From Pedobacter sp. Leaf216 (GTDB taxonomy: Bacteria > Bacteroidota > Bacteroidia > Sphingobacteriales > Sphingobacteriaceae): a DNA stretch of 64,000 nucleotides. The translations under genes were made by a program, and so were the position numbers. Below the pieces are notes generated by a model that did not search any database, had not been told where the DNA came from, and worked only from the letters and a program-made list of their open reading frames with translations. Numbering within the stretch: position 1 is the first letter of the stretch; every line of letters begins with the position of its first letter. Location: the NCBI RefSeq assembly GCF_001421515.1, contig NZ_LMKM01000007.1, positions 506,479 through 570,478 of the forward strand, read 5' to 3'. This document shows, one piece after another, positions 43,357 through 52,512 of the stretch.

Positions 43357-44439
43357 TTAATTTACAGTAAGTTTTTTGCCAGCAATATCTTCCCATCTGT
43401 AATAATGAAAAGTTTTATCATCACTCATGGCTACGAGCAAACCATGTTTAAAATCAGCATTTAACGGTACAGATACCACATCAATTCCATCCGTTTGGTT
43501 TGCCGAATACTTAATTGTGGTTAATAATGGATGTGTAAAAACACCATCCTTCTGATCGGCCACTCTATTGTACACTTTAAGTTGTTTTGCACCTTGATCG
43601 GAAACGAGAATATAACCTTTATCTGCTGAGGTTTTGTATATCGCAATCCCTTCATTATCTACAGCAAAATCTCCCTGACCGAAAAATGAAAGTTCCTGGT
43701 TTCCTTTCTCCGGATCTACATAATATTTGCGTACGCCTACCTGTTCATCACAGTAATACACATAACCTAGCTCATTATCAACAGCAATGGCTTCAATTTC
43801 TTTTTTGCCACTGTATTTACCGAATTTCCGTACCAATTCTGCTTTAACGTTTCCCTTTCCATCATCAGTTAACAGGTATTGCCAAAGATAAGAACCCTCT
43901 TTTGGTCCGCTTTTACGACCAACTATGGCATAAATCTGTCCTGCTTTATTCTTATACATCGAAATGCCCATCAAATCGCGAAACTCAGCACCGGTTTCTC
44001 CCACAAAAACCTCAATTCCGCCATTGTCTACTGGCTTCATATCAGGCATGGAGAAGATTCTGAGCTTATGCGTCAACCGTTCTGTAGTAACTGCAATATC
44101 GGTCGGTTTTCCGGCTAAGGTTAGGCCATAAGCAATATCTACATTATCAGGTCTTTTTAAGCCTTTAACGGTTTTAGTTTTAATAATCTTCCCCTTAAGG
44201 TCAAATACATACAAACCACCATTTTCATCTTTATCGGTTCCAACCACAAGCGATTGTGCTGCATCGGCAGGGTTTACCCATATTGCCGGATCATCGGTAT
44301 CAAAATCTACAGGGTCTGAAATGTACAATGGTTTTACTTCAGCTGTATTAATATTGTTTTTTGTTGTATTGTTATTGCAAGCTACGGTTATGCCTAAAAC
44401 AGCAAGTATAGCGAGGTTTAAAATATTATTTTTCTTCAT
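43357..44439 (-). CDS. Beta-propeller phytase lipoprotein
   Basis: The 360-residue product is a lipoprotein (hydrophobic leader ending ITVAC, then NNNTT) with a six-bladed beta-propeller phytase domain. Diagnostic text: DTDDPAIWVNP, GTDKDENGGLYVFDLKGK, KRPDNVDIAYG, YCDEQVGVRKYYVDP and DNEGIAIY; the Asp/Glu residues bind calcium and phytate. It releases phosphate from inositol hexakisphosphate outside the cell or in the periplasm. The start at 44439 lies one base after the stop of the upstream lipoprotein gene, which fits translational coupling; the longer frame to 44469 would overlap that gene. Last gene of the TonB operon. Confidence 0.93.
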   Translation of the reverse strand: MKKNNILNLAILAVLGITVACNNNTTKNNINTAEVKPLYISDPVDFDTDDPAIWVNPADAAQSLVVGTDKDENGGLYVFDLKGKIIKTKTVKGLKRPDNVDIAYGLTLAGKPTDIAVTTERLTHKLRIFSMPDMKPVDNGGIEVFVGETGAEFRDLMGISMYKNKAGQIYAIVGRKSGPKEGSYLWQYLLTDDGKGNVKAELVRKFGKYSGKKEIEAIAVDNELGYVYYCDEQVGVRKYYVDPEKGNQELSFFGQGDFAVDNEGIAIYKTSADKGYILVSDQGAKQLKVYNRVADQKDGVFTHPLLTTIKYSANQTDGIDVVSVPLNADFKHGLLVAMSDDKTFHYYRWEDIAGKKLTVN

Positions 44440-44440
44440 T

Positions 44441-45700
44441 TTACAATTTAGTTCCATAAGCGCCAACAAAGGTAGATGGCTGTGGTGAGGTATAGGTAAT
44501 TCCGTTTTTCATTATGATACCTGCCTGATGGTGGCGGGTAAAGTTTGTTGTTCCTTTGCCTAATGCAGGAGAGTTTCCTTGCAGGTGAAAATCCCAGGCT
44601 GTATTAAAATCGGCAGTATTTACGGCAGTATTTACCGGATAATTTACAAATTTAGGGTCGTTGGCACCTGCTACATTGCTGATCACATCATTTTTACCGC
44701 CTACAATATCGCCTGTTGGCTGAAACTGGTTTACAGTGGCTTGATCGAAACCATAATACCAGTTATTGCTATAAGCAGAGCGGCTGTCTTCGGGCTTTTT
44801 AGGGTCTCTTTTCACCCCAAAGCGGGTATTGGCAAAAAGGTTATTGTAAAGATCGGCACGTACGTTACTTTCTAACCAAATCGATCCACCTTTGGCTGTA
44901 GGCCTTCTCCAGCCGGTATTTACCATGGTATTGTTATAGGCAATGATATAAGTTTGCGGTGTTTTATCGCCGGTATTGGATAATTTTAAGGCATTGGTAT
45001 TGGTGCTATACACTAAATTATAGGCTATATCTGCCAGGCAACCTGATTTAAAATTCATGGCTTCTCCCCCAGTAACACCTGTGGTATAAAAAACATTGTT
45101 TGCAAAAATAATTTTTCCGCCCTCAATATAAGTGCAATCCTCCTGAAGGTTTCTAAAAATAGTGTTTTGAACAACAAGTTTGCCTTTTGCATTAGCGAAC
45201 CAAAGTGCCGGCAAACTTTCGCCGGCAACAGCCTTGTAAAGTCCCATTTTGACAGATGTTGAGGCATCGGAAGTTTTAGCACCTCCATATTCAATAATCA
45301 CATGATCTAACACCAATTCCTCGCAGGTTGGTCCGGCCAAAATACCGCCCCAAAGCTTGCCGAACTTAGTTGTTGGCGTTTTATAAAACTCATTCACGGT
45401 AAATTTAATTGGATTTTCTGTTGTTCCAAGGGCGTACAGATTGCCTTTTACAATAAACTCGGGTTTAGCAACTGTATCCATTAAAATCGTAACCCCTTCT
45501 TCAATGGTTAAGGTTTTACCTTCAGGGATAATTACATCACCTTTAATTACCTGTGTGCTGCCTTTTGCCCACACACCAGAAATTTCTCCGATTGCCGAGC
45601 CATTCACAGCAGTGGTATCTACATCGATATTGGCTTTTTCACATCCTGCAAGGGCCACTACAAGAAGGATTAATAATTTAAAAATCTGATTCGATTTCAT
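44441..45700 (-). CDS. Right-handed beta-helix lipoprotein
   Basis: The 419-residue lipoprotein (lipobox LAGC, Cys20) has repeated short beta segments typical of a right-handed parallel beta-helix (KLVVQNTIFRNL, KIIFANNVFYTT, IIAYNNTMVNTG, ADLYNNLFANTR) and a last part with DFHLQGNSPALGKGT, as in many Bacteroidota outer-surface proteins. It sits between a TonB receptor (23-bp gap) and the phytase. Likely binds a substrate at the cell surface, possibly phytate or a polymer carrying it; this is inferred from context. No catalytic residues are recognised. Confidence 0.8.
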   Translation of the reverse strand: MKSNQIFKLLILLVVALAGCEKANIDVDTTAVNGSAIGEISGVWAKGSTQVIKGDVIIPEGKTLTIEEGVTILMDTVAKPEFIVKGNLYALGTTENPIKFTVNEFYKTPTTKFGKLWGGILAGPTCEELVLDHVIIEYGGAKTSDASTSVKMGLYKAVAGESLPALWFANAKGKLVVQNTIFRNLQEDCTYIEGGKIIFANNVFYTTGVTGGEAMNFKSGCLADIAYNLVYSTNTNALKLSNTGDKTPQTYIIAYNNTMVNTGWRRPTAKGGSIWLESNVRADLYNNLFANTRFGVKRDPKKPEDSRSAYSNNWYYGFDQATVNQFQPTGDIVGGKNDVISNVAGANDPKFVNYPVNTAVNTADFNTAWDFHLQGNSPALGKGTTNFTRHHQAGIIMKNGITYTSPQPSTFVGAYGTKL

Positions 45701-45723
45701 GTCTTTGTATCTTTAAATTCTAT

Positions 45724-48501
45724 TTAATTAAATTTATATCTGAAGCCAACAAGGTAGTTTTGGCCATAGTAATCACTTCTGATTAATGTATTTCCGTTTT
45801 TAACCAGGTCTTCATTAATCTTATCGTTTTCCGGATTGGTACCTTTAATAAATAATTTGGTTGGCGTATTTAAAATGTTATTTGCTTTTATAAATACGCT
45901 CATCCCCCCTTTAAAACGTTTCTCGGCTGATGCATCCATCTGGATAACTCCTTTCTGCCATAAGTCGTTATTTAAAAACTGGGAAACCGTGTTGATACGT
46001 TGACCTGTATATGCCCCTGCAACTTGCGCATCCCAACCTTTTTTAGTATCCTTAAATAATAAAGAGAGGTTGGCAATATGTGCTGACTGACCATAAAGCG
46101 GGCGTTCCTGATCAACAGATAGTGCCTGGATGTCTCCGGTGGTAGCGTTAATGGTTCTTGTTGTTTTAGTGGTAACAATGCGCGAATGTGTATAGGTATA
46201 ATTGGCTTTTAAACCGATTTTGCTAAAATACTTGATATAATCTACCTCTGCACCATAGTTATTGGCTGTTCCAAAGTTTCTTGGGGTATAATAAATGTCC
46301 TGTCCGCGGGTGGCATCAGCCTGGAAAGTATATTCAATCGGATTTTTGATTTTCTTGTAAAAAGCACCGATCAACAACTGTTCTGATGCGCCTGGAAAAA
46401 GCTCATACCGTAAATCATAATTATCTGCCAGGGCACGTTGCAAATTCGGGTTACCACGTTCCTGAAACTCTTCATTTACTACTTTTCCGGGTGCAATTTC
46501 ATAAAAACCAGGGCGGTTTAACGCTTTGTAATAAGAAGCGTGCAACTGGGCCTTTTCTGTTAGAAAATATTTGGCCGTTAAACTTGGCAACACATCTGTA
46601 TAAACCTGATTTCCTTTCGGGAAAGATTCTCCTGCAGCGAAAAGCAGGTTATAGCCCTGGTTGGTGTGTTCTACCCTTGCCCCTCCCACTATTTCCAACT
46701 TAGCTGATGCGTATTTAAACATCCCATAACCTGCACCAATTTTTTCAGTTGCATCATAGGTAAGCGAATTGGCTACTGCACCGGTTGGGTTACTCACAAC
46801 CAAGTTCAAATCAGTATAATTCTGGAAATTTATGCCATAAACATCAAATGCATTCGCCGCACTTGGAGCCATGTTGTAGTTGTTAAAAAAACTGCTTCTT
46901 TGCTTATCACGGTACAATCCTCCTGCCATAATATCCAGTTTATCAGTTCCGGTTAAAAGGTGGTAGGTTAAGTCGAGATATCCTGCTAAATCTTCGTCGG
47001 TATTGCGCTCCCACCTGCGTGTAACCGGATTGGTATTGACCAAAGTGGTGCGTTTGCGCTGGAAATTCTGTTCTACACCATTCAGAATGATACTTGTGTT
47101 TTCGGGTACATCATTTTTAGCTGAAGAATATACCGCCGACCATTGTACCTTAAATTTATTATCCAAAAAATGATGATCGCCATGCAATGTACTGTTGTAA
47201 ATCTGCTGTTCGGTTAAACGGCTACGGGTATCGTAAACCAACTCTGCATTTCCTGCGGTAGGATTATACACACCGTTATAAGTAGTGAATACTGCATCTC
47301 TAACCTGTTGGTTTTTAAGGTTAACATACACATTGTAAAAGCTGATTTGGTGATCTTTGTTAAATACGTAATCAATTTTACCATGTAAACCGGTACGTTG
47401 CTGTTGTTCAGAAAACTCGCGGTAACTTTTACTGGTAATTGAAGCAAATGCATTGGTGCCAACTACAGCATTGTTGTAAAAAGTACTGTTGCTGCCGCGG
47501 TAAGTGTTTTGATAGCTTCCGGCCAAAATTACGCCCAGCTTTTCATCGAAGAAACGCTTACCTATAGATAAGCTTCCGATTAAATTTGGTGCCGGATTTT
47601 TATATTTATAATCAAGTGTGCCTTTTGTAAAATCGTTCTGTGTTGCAGTATAGTTTTTACCGTTTAACTCGTAAGGCGATTTATATTGAATGCCTGAAGC
47701 ATTGTAACTGGTAAACTTACGATCGAAAAACAACTGGCTGTAACCGGTAGATACATTTGCATTTACCTGTAACTGACGGGGCGCATTTTTCATCACCATA
47801 TTTATGGCTCCTCCAATGGCATCACCCTCTAAATTTGGTGTAAGTGTTTTATATACCTCTAAGCGGTCGAGAATGTCAGCAGGAAAAAGATCAAGCGGAA
47901 CGTAACGGTATTTATTATCCGGACTAGGAATTTTAACCCCGTTTACCAATGTATAATTGTAACGTTTATCCATCCCCCTCAATATGGCATACTGTCCGTC
48001 GCCATTGCTGTTACGCTCTATAGATACCCCCGAAACGCGTTGCATTACATTTGCAACAGTTAAATCTGGTGAAATCTCTATGGATTTGCCTGATACGATA
48101 TTCATCAGTTGGGTGGCATTTTTTTCCAATCGCCTTGCCCCCTGATCGGTAGAACTTACTGCATTGGTTTTAATGGTGATGTCATCAAGGCTTTGGGAAT
48201 CACTTTCCATATAAAACTTTAAATGATCGTTATCCTCTTTCACCACAGTTACAGTTTTTACAATCGTTTTGTAGGTAATGTAACTTACACTAATTGTAGT
48301 AGCCCCAACTTTTACATCCTTAAATTCAAAGGTTCCATCCAGGCCTGTGTTGGTAATACGCCGTGGGTTATCTAAAACAACTGTAGCACCTACTATAGCC
48401 TCTCCAGTTTGCTTATCATAAACGTGCCCCTTCAGTTTTGTGGCATTGGCTGTGCCTGCACAAAAAAGAAGTAAAAACAGAATTTGTAATGATTTATTCA
48501 T
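45724..48501 (-). CDS. TonB-dependent outer-membrane receptor
   Basis: The 925-residue receptor has a signal peptide (1-20), a carboxypeptidase-like regulatory domain (about 22-112: KLKGHVYDKQTGEAIVGATV), a plug domain (about 120-235: VANVMQRVSGVSIERN, GDAIGGAINMVMKN), and a large 22-strand barrel ending in an aromatic residue pattern (LVGFRYKFN). It lacks the paired SusD of glycan systems. First structural gene of an operon with a beta-helix lipoprotein and a phytase, so a phytate- or phosphate-related ligand is likely (inference). The adjacent TPR-HTH regulator may control it. Confidence 0.93.
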   Translation of the reverse strand: MNKSLQILFLLLFCAGTANATKLKGHVYDKQTGEAIVGATVVLDNPRRITNTGLDGTFEFKDVKVGATTISVSYITYKTIVKTVTVVKEDNDHLKFYMESDSQSLDDITIKTNAVSSTDQGARRLEKNATQLMNIVSGKSIEISPDLTVANVMQRVSGVSIERNSNGDGQYAILRGMDKRYNYTLVNGVKIPSPDNKYRYVPLDLFPADILDRLEVYKTLTPNLEGDAIGGAINMVMKNAPRQLQVNANVSTGYSQLFFDRKFTSYNASGIQYKSPYELNGKNYTATQNDFTKGTLDYKYKNPAPNLIGSLSIGKRFFDEKLGVILAGSYQNTYRGSNSTFYNNAVVGTNAFASITSKSYREFSEQQQRTGLHGKIDYVFNKDHQISFYNVYVNLKNQQVRDAVFTTYNGVYNPTAGNAELVYDTRSRLTEQQIYNSTLHGDHHFLDNKFKVQWSAVYSSAKNDVPENTSIILNGVEQNFQRKRTTLVNTNPVTRRWERNTDEDLAGYLDLTYHLLTGTDKLDIMAGGLYRDKQRSSFFNNYNMAPSAANAFDVYGINFQNYTDLNLVVSNPTGAVANSLTYDATEKIGAGYGMFKYASAKLEIVGGARVEHTNQGYNLLFAAGESFPKGNQVYTDVLPSLTAKYFLTEKAQLHASYYKALNRPGFYEIAPGKVVNEEFQERGNPNLQRALADNYDLRYELFPGASEQLLIGAFYKKIKNPIEYTFQADATRGQDIYYTPRNFGTANNYGAEVDYIKYFSKIGLKANYTYTHSRIVTTKTTRTINATTGDIQALSVDQERPLYGQSAHIANLSLLFKDTKKGWDAQVAGAYTGQRINTVSQFLNNDLWQKGVIQMDASAEKRFKGGMSVFIKANNILNTPTKLFIKGTNPENDKINEDLVKNGNTLIRSDYYGQNYLVGFRYKFN

Positions 48502-48763
48502 TGTGTTTGGTAATGTCTTTTTTATTTATCGACGGGCAAAGGTGTATACACCATTTTACACAAAGAAATTATGAGGGTTACATAAAGGCAACAGCGTTAC
48601 ATGAGGCATATATCAAAAGGCAACACCAATAATTAAAAAACTAATTATCAAATACTTAAGCACCTTAAAAAACGCCGTTATGCTTTTATTACCGTTACAT
48701 TAACAAATTGTTAAGCCCTAAAAACCACTTAAAAAAGGTGATATTTTGATATAAATGTAACGC
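48502..48763. other. Leader and promoter region of the phytase operon
   Basis: 262 bp, AT-rich, between the regulator stop and the receptor start. No exact TAnnTTTG box and no palindrome of note was found here. Confidence 0.4.
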
Positions 48764-50368
48764 TTACAATGCCTGTATAAATGCAGATAAATTGTCGCCT
48801 TGCGCCAGGTTGAGCTTTTTACGGAGCCGGTATCTCGAAACCCTTAAGCTATCGGTAGAGATGCCAAGTAAGGTTGAAATATCTCCTGAATCAAGATTCA
48901 TTTTGAGCAATGCAATTAAGCGCATATCAGCAGAAGTAAGTTCATTGCTATATTTCTTTAACCCTTCGAGAAACTGGTGATGCACCTGTTCAAAAGCAAC
49001 AGTAAATTCTTTCCAGTTGCGTTCGTGGTTAAAACTCTGGTTAATCTCGGCCAAAATTTGGTTCATCTGCTTTTTCTGATCGCGTTTATCATCTTTTACC
49101 ATTGCCTGTAAAGTTGTGCGAAGGTTTTCCAAAAACTGGTTCTGCTTAATCAGGTTTAAAGTATGGGTAGAAAGTTCTCTACTTTTAACCTCGAGCAATT
49201 GCTTTAAGTTATGCTCTTTCAGCTGTAGATTTTTTAACGCCAAACTCGTCATATCGTGTTCAATATCCTTTTGCCTGGCCAAAGTTTGCTGATCTTTGAG
49301 TTTAAACCTTTGCCTGCTGAAAACGACCAAACCCAATACCACCAATAATATAATGACTATGGTTGAAGCAAAAGCAATTATTTTATTAACTTTTCTATCA
49401 TTTTCCAGCTTATTTATTTCGGTGGTTTTTTTATTGATATCGTATAATACCTGTAAAAAAGCCACTTGTTTGGCCCCATCCTGTGAGTAGAGATCGATTG
49501 TATATTTATAGCCAAGTTTAACATAATAATAGGCACTGTCCATTTGGTTTAACAGCTCATAAGCTTTACCCAGATCGCGGCAACAAGAGGCCAGTTGGTA
49601 GATATTGCCCAAATCGCCAGCCAGCTTCATCGCCGCAGCAGTTTGTTTAATGCTTTCTCGATAACGGCCGGTTTTACGCAAAATATCACCTAAATTGTTA
49701 ATGACTTCGATGCTTCCCAAATTGTTATGATCGAGCCTGTAAAGATTTAGCGACTGTTTGAAATTCACATAAGCGAGGTCGTATTTTTCCTGATCTTCAT
49801 AGATGCTTCCCAGGTTTTCGTAAATTTTAGCAGCACCACTTTTATCATTGATCTGTTCGTTTATTTTTAAGGCCAAATTCTGGTAATAAAAGGCACTATC
49901 GTAATTTTGCCGCTTTTCGTAAAGCTGCCCAATATTACCAAAAACAGCAGCCTCCCCTTTTAAATCGTCGTGCTGCTTGTAAATATTCAATGCTTTCCGA
50001 TAGGCATTCGTGGCTTTATCGTGCTGTTTCATGTAATAGTACAAAATACCCACATCGGCTAAATTAGCTGCTATTAATAATGGCTTTTCTGCATTGTTGA
50101 AGATATGATCGGCTTTTAAAAAAAACTCCAGCGATTGGCTAAAATGCCCTTGTGTATAGCATACCTTACCCATTTGCTGTAAACACTTTCCTTCTAAAAG
50201 TTCATCATTTCCATCAATCGCCTGTGCATAAATTTTCTTCAGCTCAACCAATGCCTGTGTTGGGTTTCTTTGATTAACAGAAATTATAGACTCAAACTTT
50301 TCGTCTTGCGCTTTGGTAAATGAAATAAAACTTAAAGAGATGAGGAGGAGGATAACGTATTTTAACAT
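48764..50368 (-). CDS. TPR-containing membrane regulator with C-terminal HTH
   Basis: The 534-residue protein has a signal sequence (1-20), tetratricopeptide repeats in the periplasm (about 60-300; e.g. AAVFGNIGQLYEKRQNYDSA, KIYENLGSIYEDQEKYDLA), one transmembrane helix (about 328-350), a cytoplasmic coiled coil (about 360-420), and a LuxR/GerE-like HTH at the end (LTSADMRLIALLKMNLDSGD, then ISTLLGISTDSLRVSRYRLRKKL). This is a common Bacteroidota design: a sensor and DNA-binding part in one protein. It lies directly upstream of the TonB receptor-phytase operon on the same strand and is the obvious candidate regulator of it. Confidence 0.9.
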   Translation of the reverse strand: MLKYVILLLISLSFISFTKAQDEKFESIISVNQRNPTQALVELKKIYAQAIDGNDELLEGKCLQQMGKVCYTQGHFSQSLEFFLKADHIFNNAEKPLLIAANLADVGILYYYMKQHDKATNAYRKALNIYKQHDDLKGEAAVFGNIGQLYEKRQNYDSAFYYQNLALKINEQINDKSGAAKIYENLGSIYEDQEKYDLAYVNFKQSLNLYRLDHNNLGSIEVINNLGDILRKTGRYRESIKQTAAAMKLAGDLGNIYQLASCCRDLGKAYELLNQMDSAYYYVKLGYKYTIDLYSQDGAKQVAFLQVLYDINKKTTEINKLENDRKVNKIIAFASTIVIILLVVLGLVVFSRQRFKLKDQQTLARQKDIEHDMTSLALKNLQLKEHNLKQLLEVKSRELSTHTLNLIKQNQFLENLRTTLQAMVKDDKRDQKKQMNQILAEINQSFNHERNWKEFTVAFEQVHHQFLEGLKKYSNELTSADMRLIALLKMNLDSGDISTLLGISTDSLRVSRYRLRKKLNLAQGDNLSAFIQAL

Positions 50369-50748
50369 GTCATTATGATCACCATTGCAATCTTTAACAA
50401 AAGAACATGATTCGTATTAAGTTAATGTTAACTCAAATAAAAGGGTTATTGTGATCCTTTTAGGTGTTCACTTTAGGATGATTAAAGTGTTGACTTAAAA
50501 TATTGCGATGCAATGAAATATTAGCGGCTCAAATATCCATACGCAAGCAAATAGTTAGAAAAACGGCCCGTTATTTGGCAAATTATCATCAAAAAGTTTT
50601 CCACACCTGTGAAGTCCAAAACCTGAATTTGTCTATAATCTAACTTTAAACTGTTTAAACCTATTTTTTAACTAAAATGCACAAAAAGTGCTTAAATTTT
50701 GATTTCAGGCACATTTAACTAAATTTGAAATATACCAAAATCAAGTTT
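50369..50748. other. Divergent intergenic region between the regulator and lysine 6-transaminase genes
   Basis: AT-rich, no gene. It holds the promoter of the transaminase operon (50698-50727). The region upstream of the regulator shows no clear -7 box. Confidence 0.4.
50698..50727 (+). promoter_or_regulatory. Promoter of the lysine 6-transaminase operon
   Basis: TTTG (50698-50701), 18-bp spacer, TAAATTTG (50720-50727). It contains the TTG that could be taken as an upstream start codon (50725), which shows that the true start is the ATG at 50749. Confidence 0.65.
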
Positions 50749-52080
50749 ATGTATCAATTAACAGTACCTGCAAATCGCGTTAGCGAATCGTTAAGTAAGC
50801 ACATTTTGGCTGATGGTTTCGACCTGACTTACGACATGGAAAAAAGTAATGGAGCGTACATTTACGATTCTAAATACAATAGAACTTTACTCGATTTTTT
50901 TACCTGTTTTGCTTCCGTTCCATTGGGTTATAACCATCCCAAAATGATCAATGATGAAGAGTTTAAGAAAAATCTTTTTCAAGCGGCTTTAGCAAACCCT
51001 TCCAATTCGGATGTATATACCCAGCAATATGCACAGTTTGTAGAAACATTTTCTAAAGTTGGTATTCCAGCTTACCTTCCTCATGCTTTTTTTATTGCCG
51101 GCGGTGGCTTAGCCGTTGAAAATGCAATTAAGGTGGCCATGGACTGGAAAGTACAGAAGAATTTTGCAAAAGGGTATACCGAAGAAAAAGGCTTTAAAGT
51201 ATTGCACTTCGAAAGGGCTTTTCATGGCAGAACAGGCTATACTTTAAGTTTAACCAATACACTACCTGATAAAACCAAATGGTTTGCCAAATTCGACTGG
51301 CCCAGAGTTTCTGTTCCTGAGGTTAAGTTTCCACTTGTAAATGATAATTTAAATAACGCCATTCAAACTGAAGAAACATCTTTGGCACAAATTAAAAAAG
51401 CTTTTGCCGACAATAAAGATGATATCTGTGCAATAATTGTAGAGCCAATCCAATCTGAAGGGGGCGACAACCATTTAAGGGAAGAGTTTCTGATCCAGCT
51501 TAAAACTTTGGCTGATGAAAATGAAGCCTTTTTAATTTATGATGAAGTACAAACCGGCGTTGGTTTAACAGGTAAATTCTGGTGTCATCAGCACTTTAGT
51601 GAAAAGGCACAACCAGATATTATCGCTTTTGGTAAAAAAATGCAGGTTTGCGGCATTCTTGTTGGCAACAAGGTAGATGAAATTGAAACAAATGTGTTTA
51701 AGGTTCCAAGCCGGATTAATTCTACCTGGGGAGGAAACCTTGTAGATATGGTACGTTCTACCCAGATTTTACAAATTGTAGAAGAAGATCAACTTTGCGA
51801 AAATGCAGCTAAAGTTGGTGGATATTTAAAAGATCAGCTGACCCAATTTTCGCACAAATTTGATCAAATGAGCAATGTACGCGGCAGAGGCCTACTCTGC
51901 TCTTTCGATTTCCCTAACAAAGAAATACGGAACAATTTTATTAGTAAAGGACTGGAAAACAACGTAATGTTTTTAGGATGCGGAGAAAAAACAATCCGTT
52001 TCAGGCCCGCGCTATGTATCGAACAAAAGCATATTGACGAAGGGCTGACGGTTATGGAAAAAATATTGCCTTTATTGTAA
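50749..52080 (+). CDS. lat: L-lysine 6-transaminase
   Basis: The 443-residue class III aminotransferase moves the epsilon-amino group of lysine to 2-oxoglutarate, giving 2-aminoadipate semialdehyde, which cyclises. Seen: the family text AFHGRTGYTLSLTNT, EPIQSEGGDNH, YDEVQTGVGLTGKFW, the PLP Lys in IIAFGKKMQVCGI, and INSTWGGNLVDMVR. The last two match lysine-epsilon aminotransferases rather than ornithine or GABA types. ATG at 50749 is decided by the promoter. Two genes follow closely (2 and 28 bp) and probably form an operon. No saccharopine or lysine-racemase genes are near. Confidence 0.9.
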   Translation: MYQLTVPANRVSESLSKHILADGFDLTYDMEKSNGAYIYDSKYNRTLLDFFTCFASVPLGYNHPKMINDEEFKKNLFQAALANPSNSDVYTQQYAQFVETFSKVGIPAYLPHAFFIAGGGLAVENAIKVAMDWKVQKNFAKGYTEEKGFKVLHFERAFHGRTGYTLSLTNTLPDKTKWFAKFDWPRVSVPEVKFPLVNDNLNNAIQTEETSLAQIKKAFADNKDDICAIIVEPIQSEGGDNHLREEFLIQLKTLADENEAFLIYDEVQTGVGLTGKFWCHQHFSEKAQPDIIAFGKKMQVCGILVGNKVDEIETNVFKVPSRINSTWGGNLVDMVRSTQILQIVEEDQLCENAAKVGGYLKDQLTQFSHKFDQMSNVRGRGLLCSFDFPNKEIRNNFISKGLENNVMFLGCGEKTIRFRPALCIEQKHIDEGLTVMEKILPLL

Positions 52081-52082
52081 GC

Positions 52083-52484
52083 ATGAAGAAAAATTCGCTT
52101 ACCTATATTATACTGGCTGCTGTTGTAATCCTAACTTTCTTCATTGTGAAGGATACGCTGAATCAAAAGGGAGTTGAAGATATGAAAGCTGGTTTTACAG
52201 AAATAGCTAAATACAGAAATGCCAATAATACTGGGCCTGTGCAACGCATTTATATTGTTACCGTTAAAGATTCGGTATGGAAAGAGATGGAAGATTATGG
52301 CAATTTAATGCCGCATACCAAATATGGAAATACAAAAGTTTACTTCTTTATGGAGCACACCAATGTGCCTAAAACATTAGAACCTGGAGAAGTGAACTTT
52401 GATCCTCAATACAATAAATCCTGCATGGCACTATTCGAAAAAAGTGCAATGAGCCAGGTGGCATTTAATAAACATCCGTTTTAA
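52083..52484 (+). CDS. Membrane-anchored protein of unknown function
   Basis: 133 residues: one N-terminal transmembrane helix (7-22, TYIILAAVVILTFFIV) and a soluble domain of about 105 residues with VQRIYIVTVKDSVWKEMEDY, TKVYFFM and PGEVNFDPQYNKSC. I do not recognise it. It starts 2 bp after the transaminase stop, so co-expression is very likely. It could be a small adaptor or an unrelated passenger. Confidence 0.75.
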   Translation: MKKNSLTYIILAAVVILTFFIVKDTLNQKGVEDMKAGFTEIAKYRNANNTGPVQRIYIVTVKDSVWKEMEDYGNLMPHTKYGNTKVYFFMEHTNVPKTLEPGEVNFDPQYNKSCMALFEKSAMSQVAFNKHPF

Positions 52485-52512
52485 ACGCAGATTTTTTTTG
52501 TTATAATTACAA

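Noticed and set aside
50725-50748. TTG start for lysine 6-transaminase
   Set aside because: This TTG is part of the -7 box TAAATTTG; the ATG at 50749 gives the family N-terminus.
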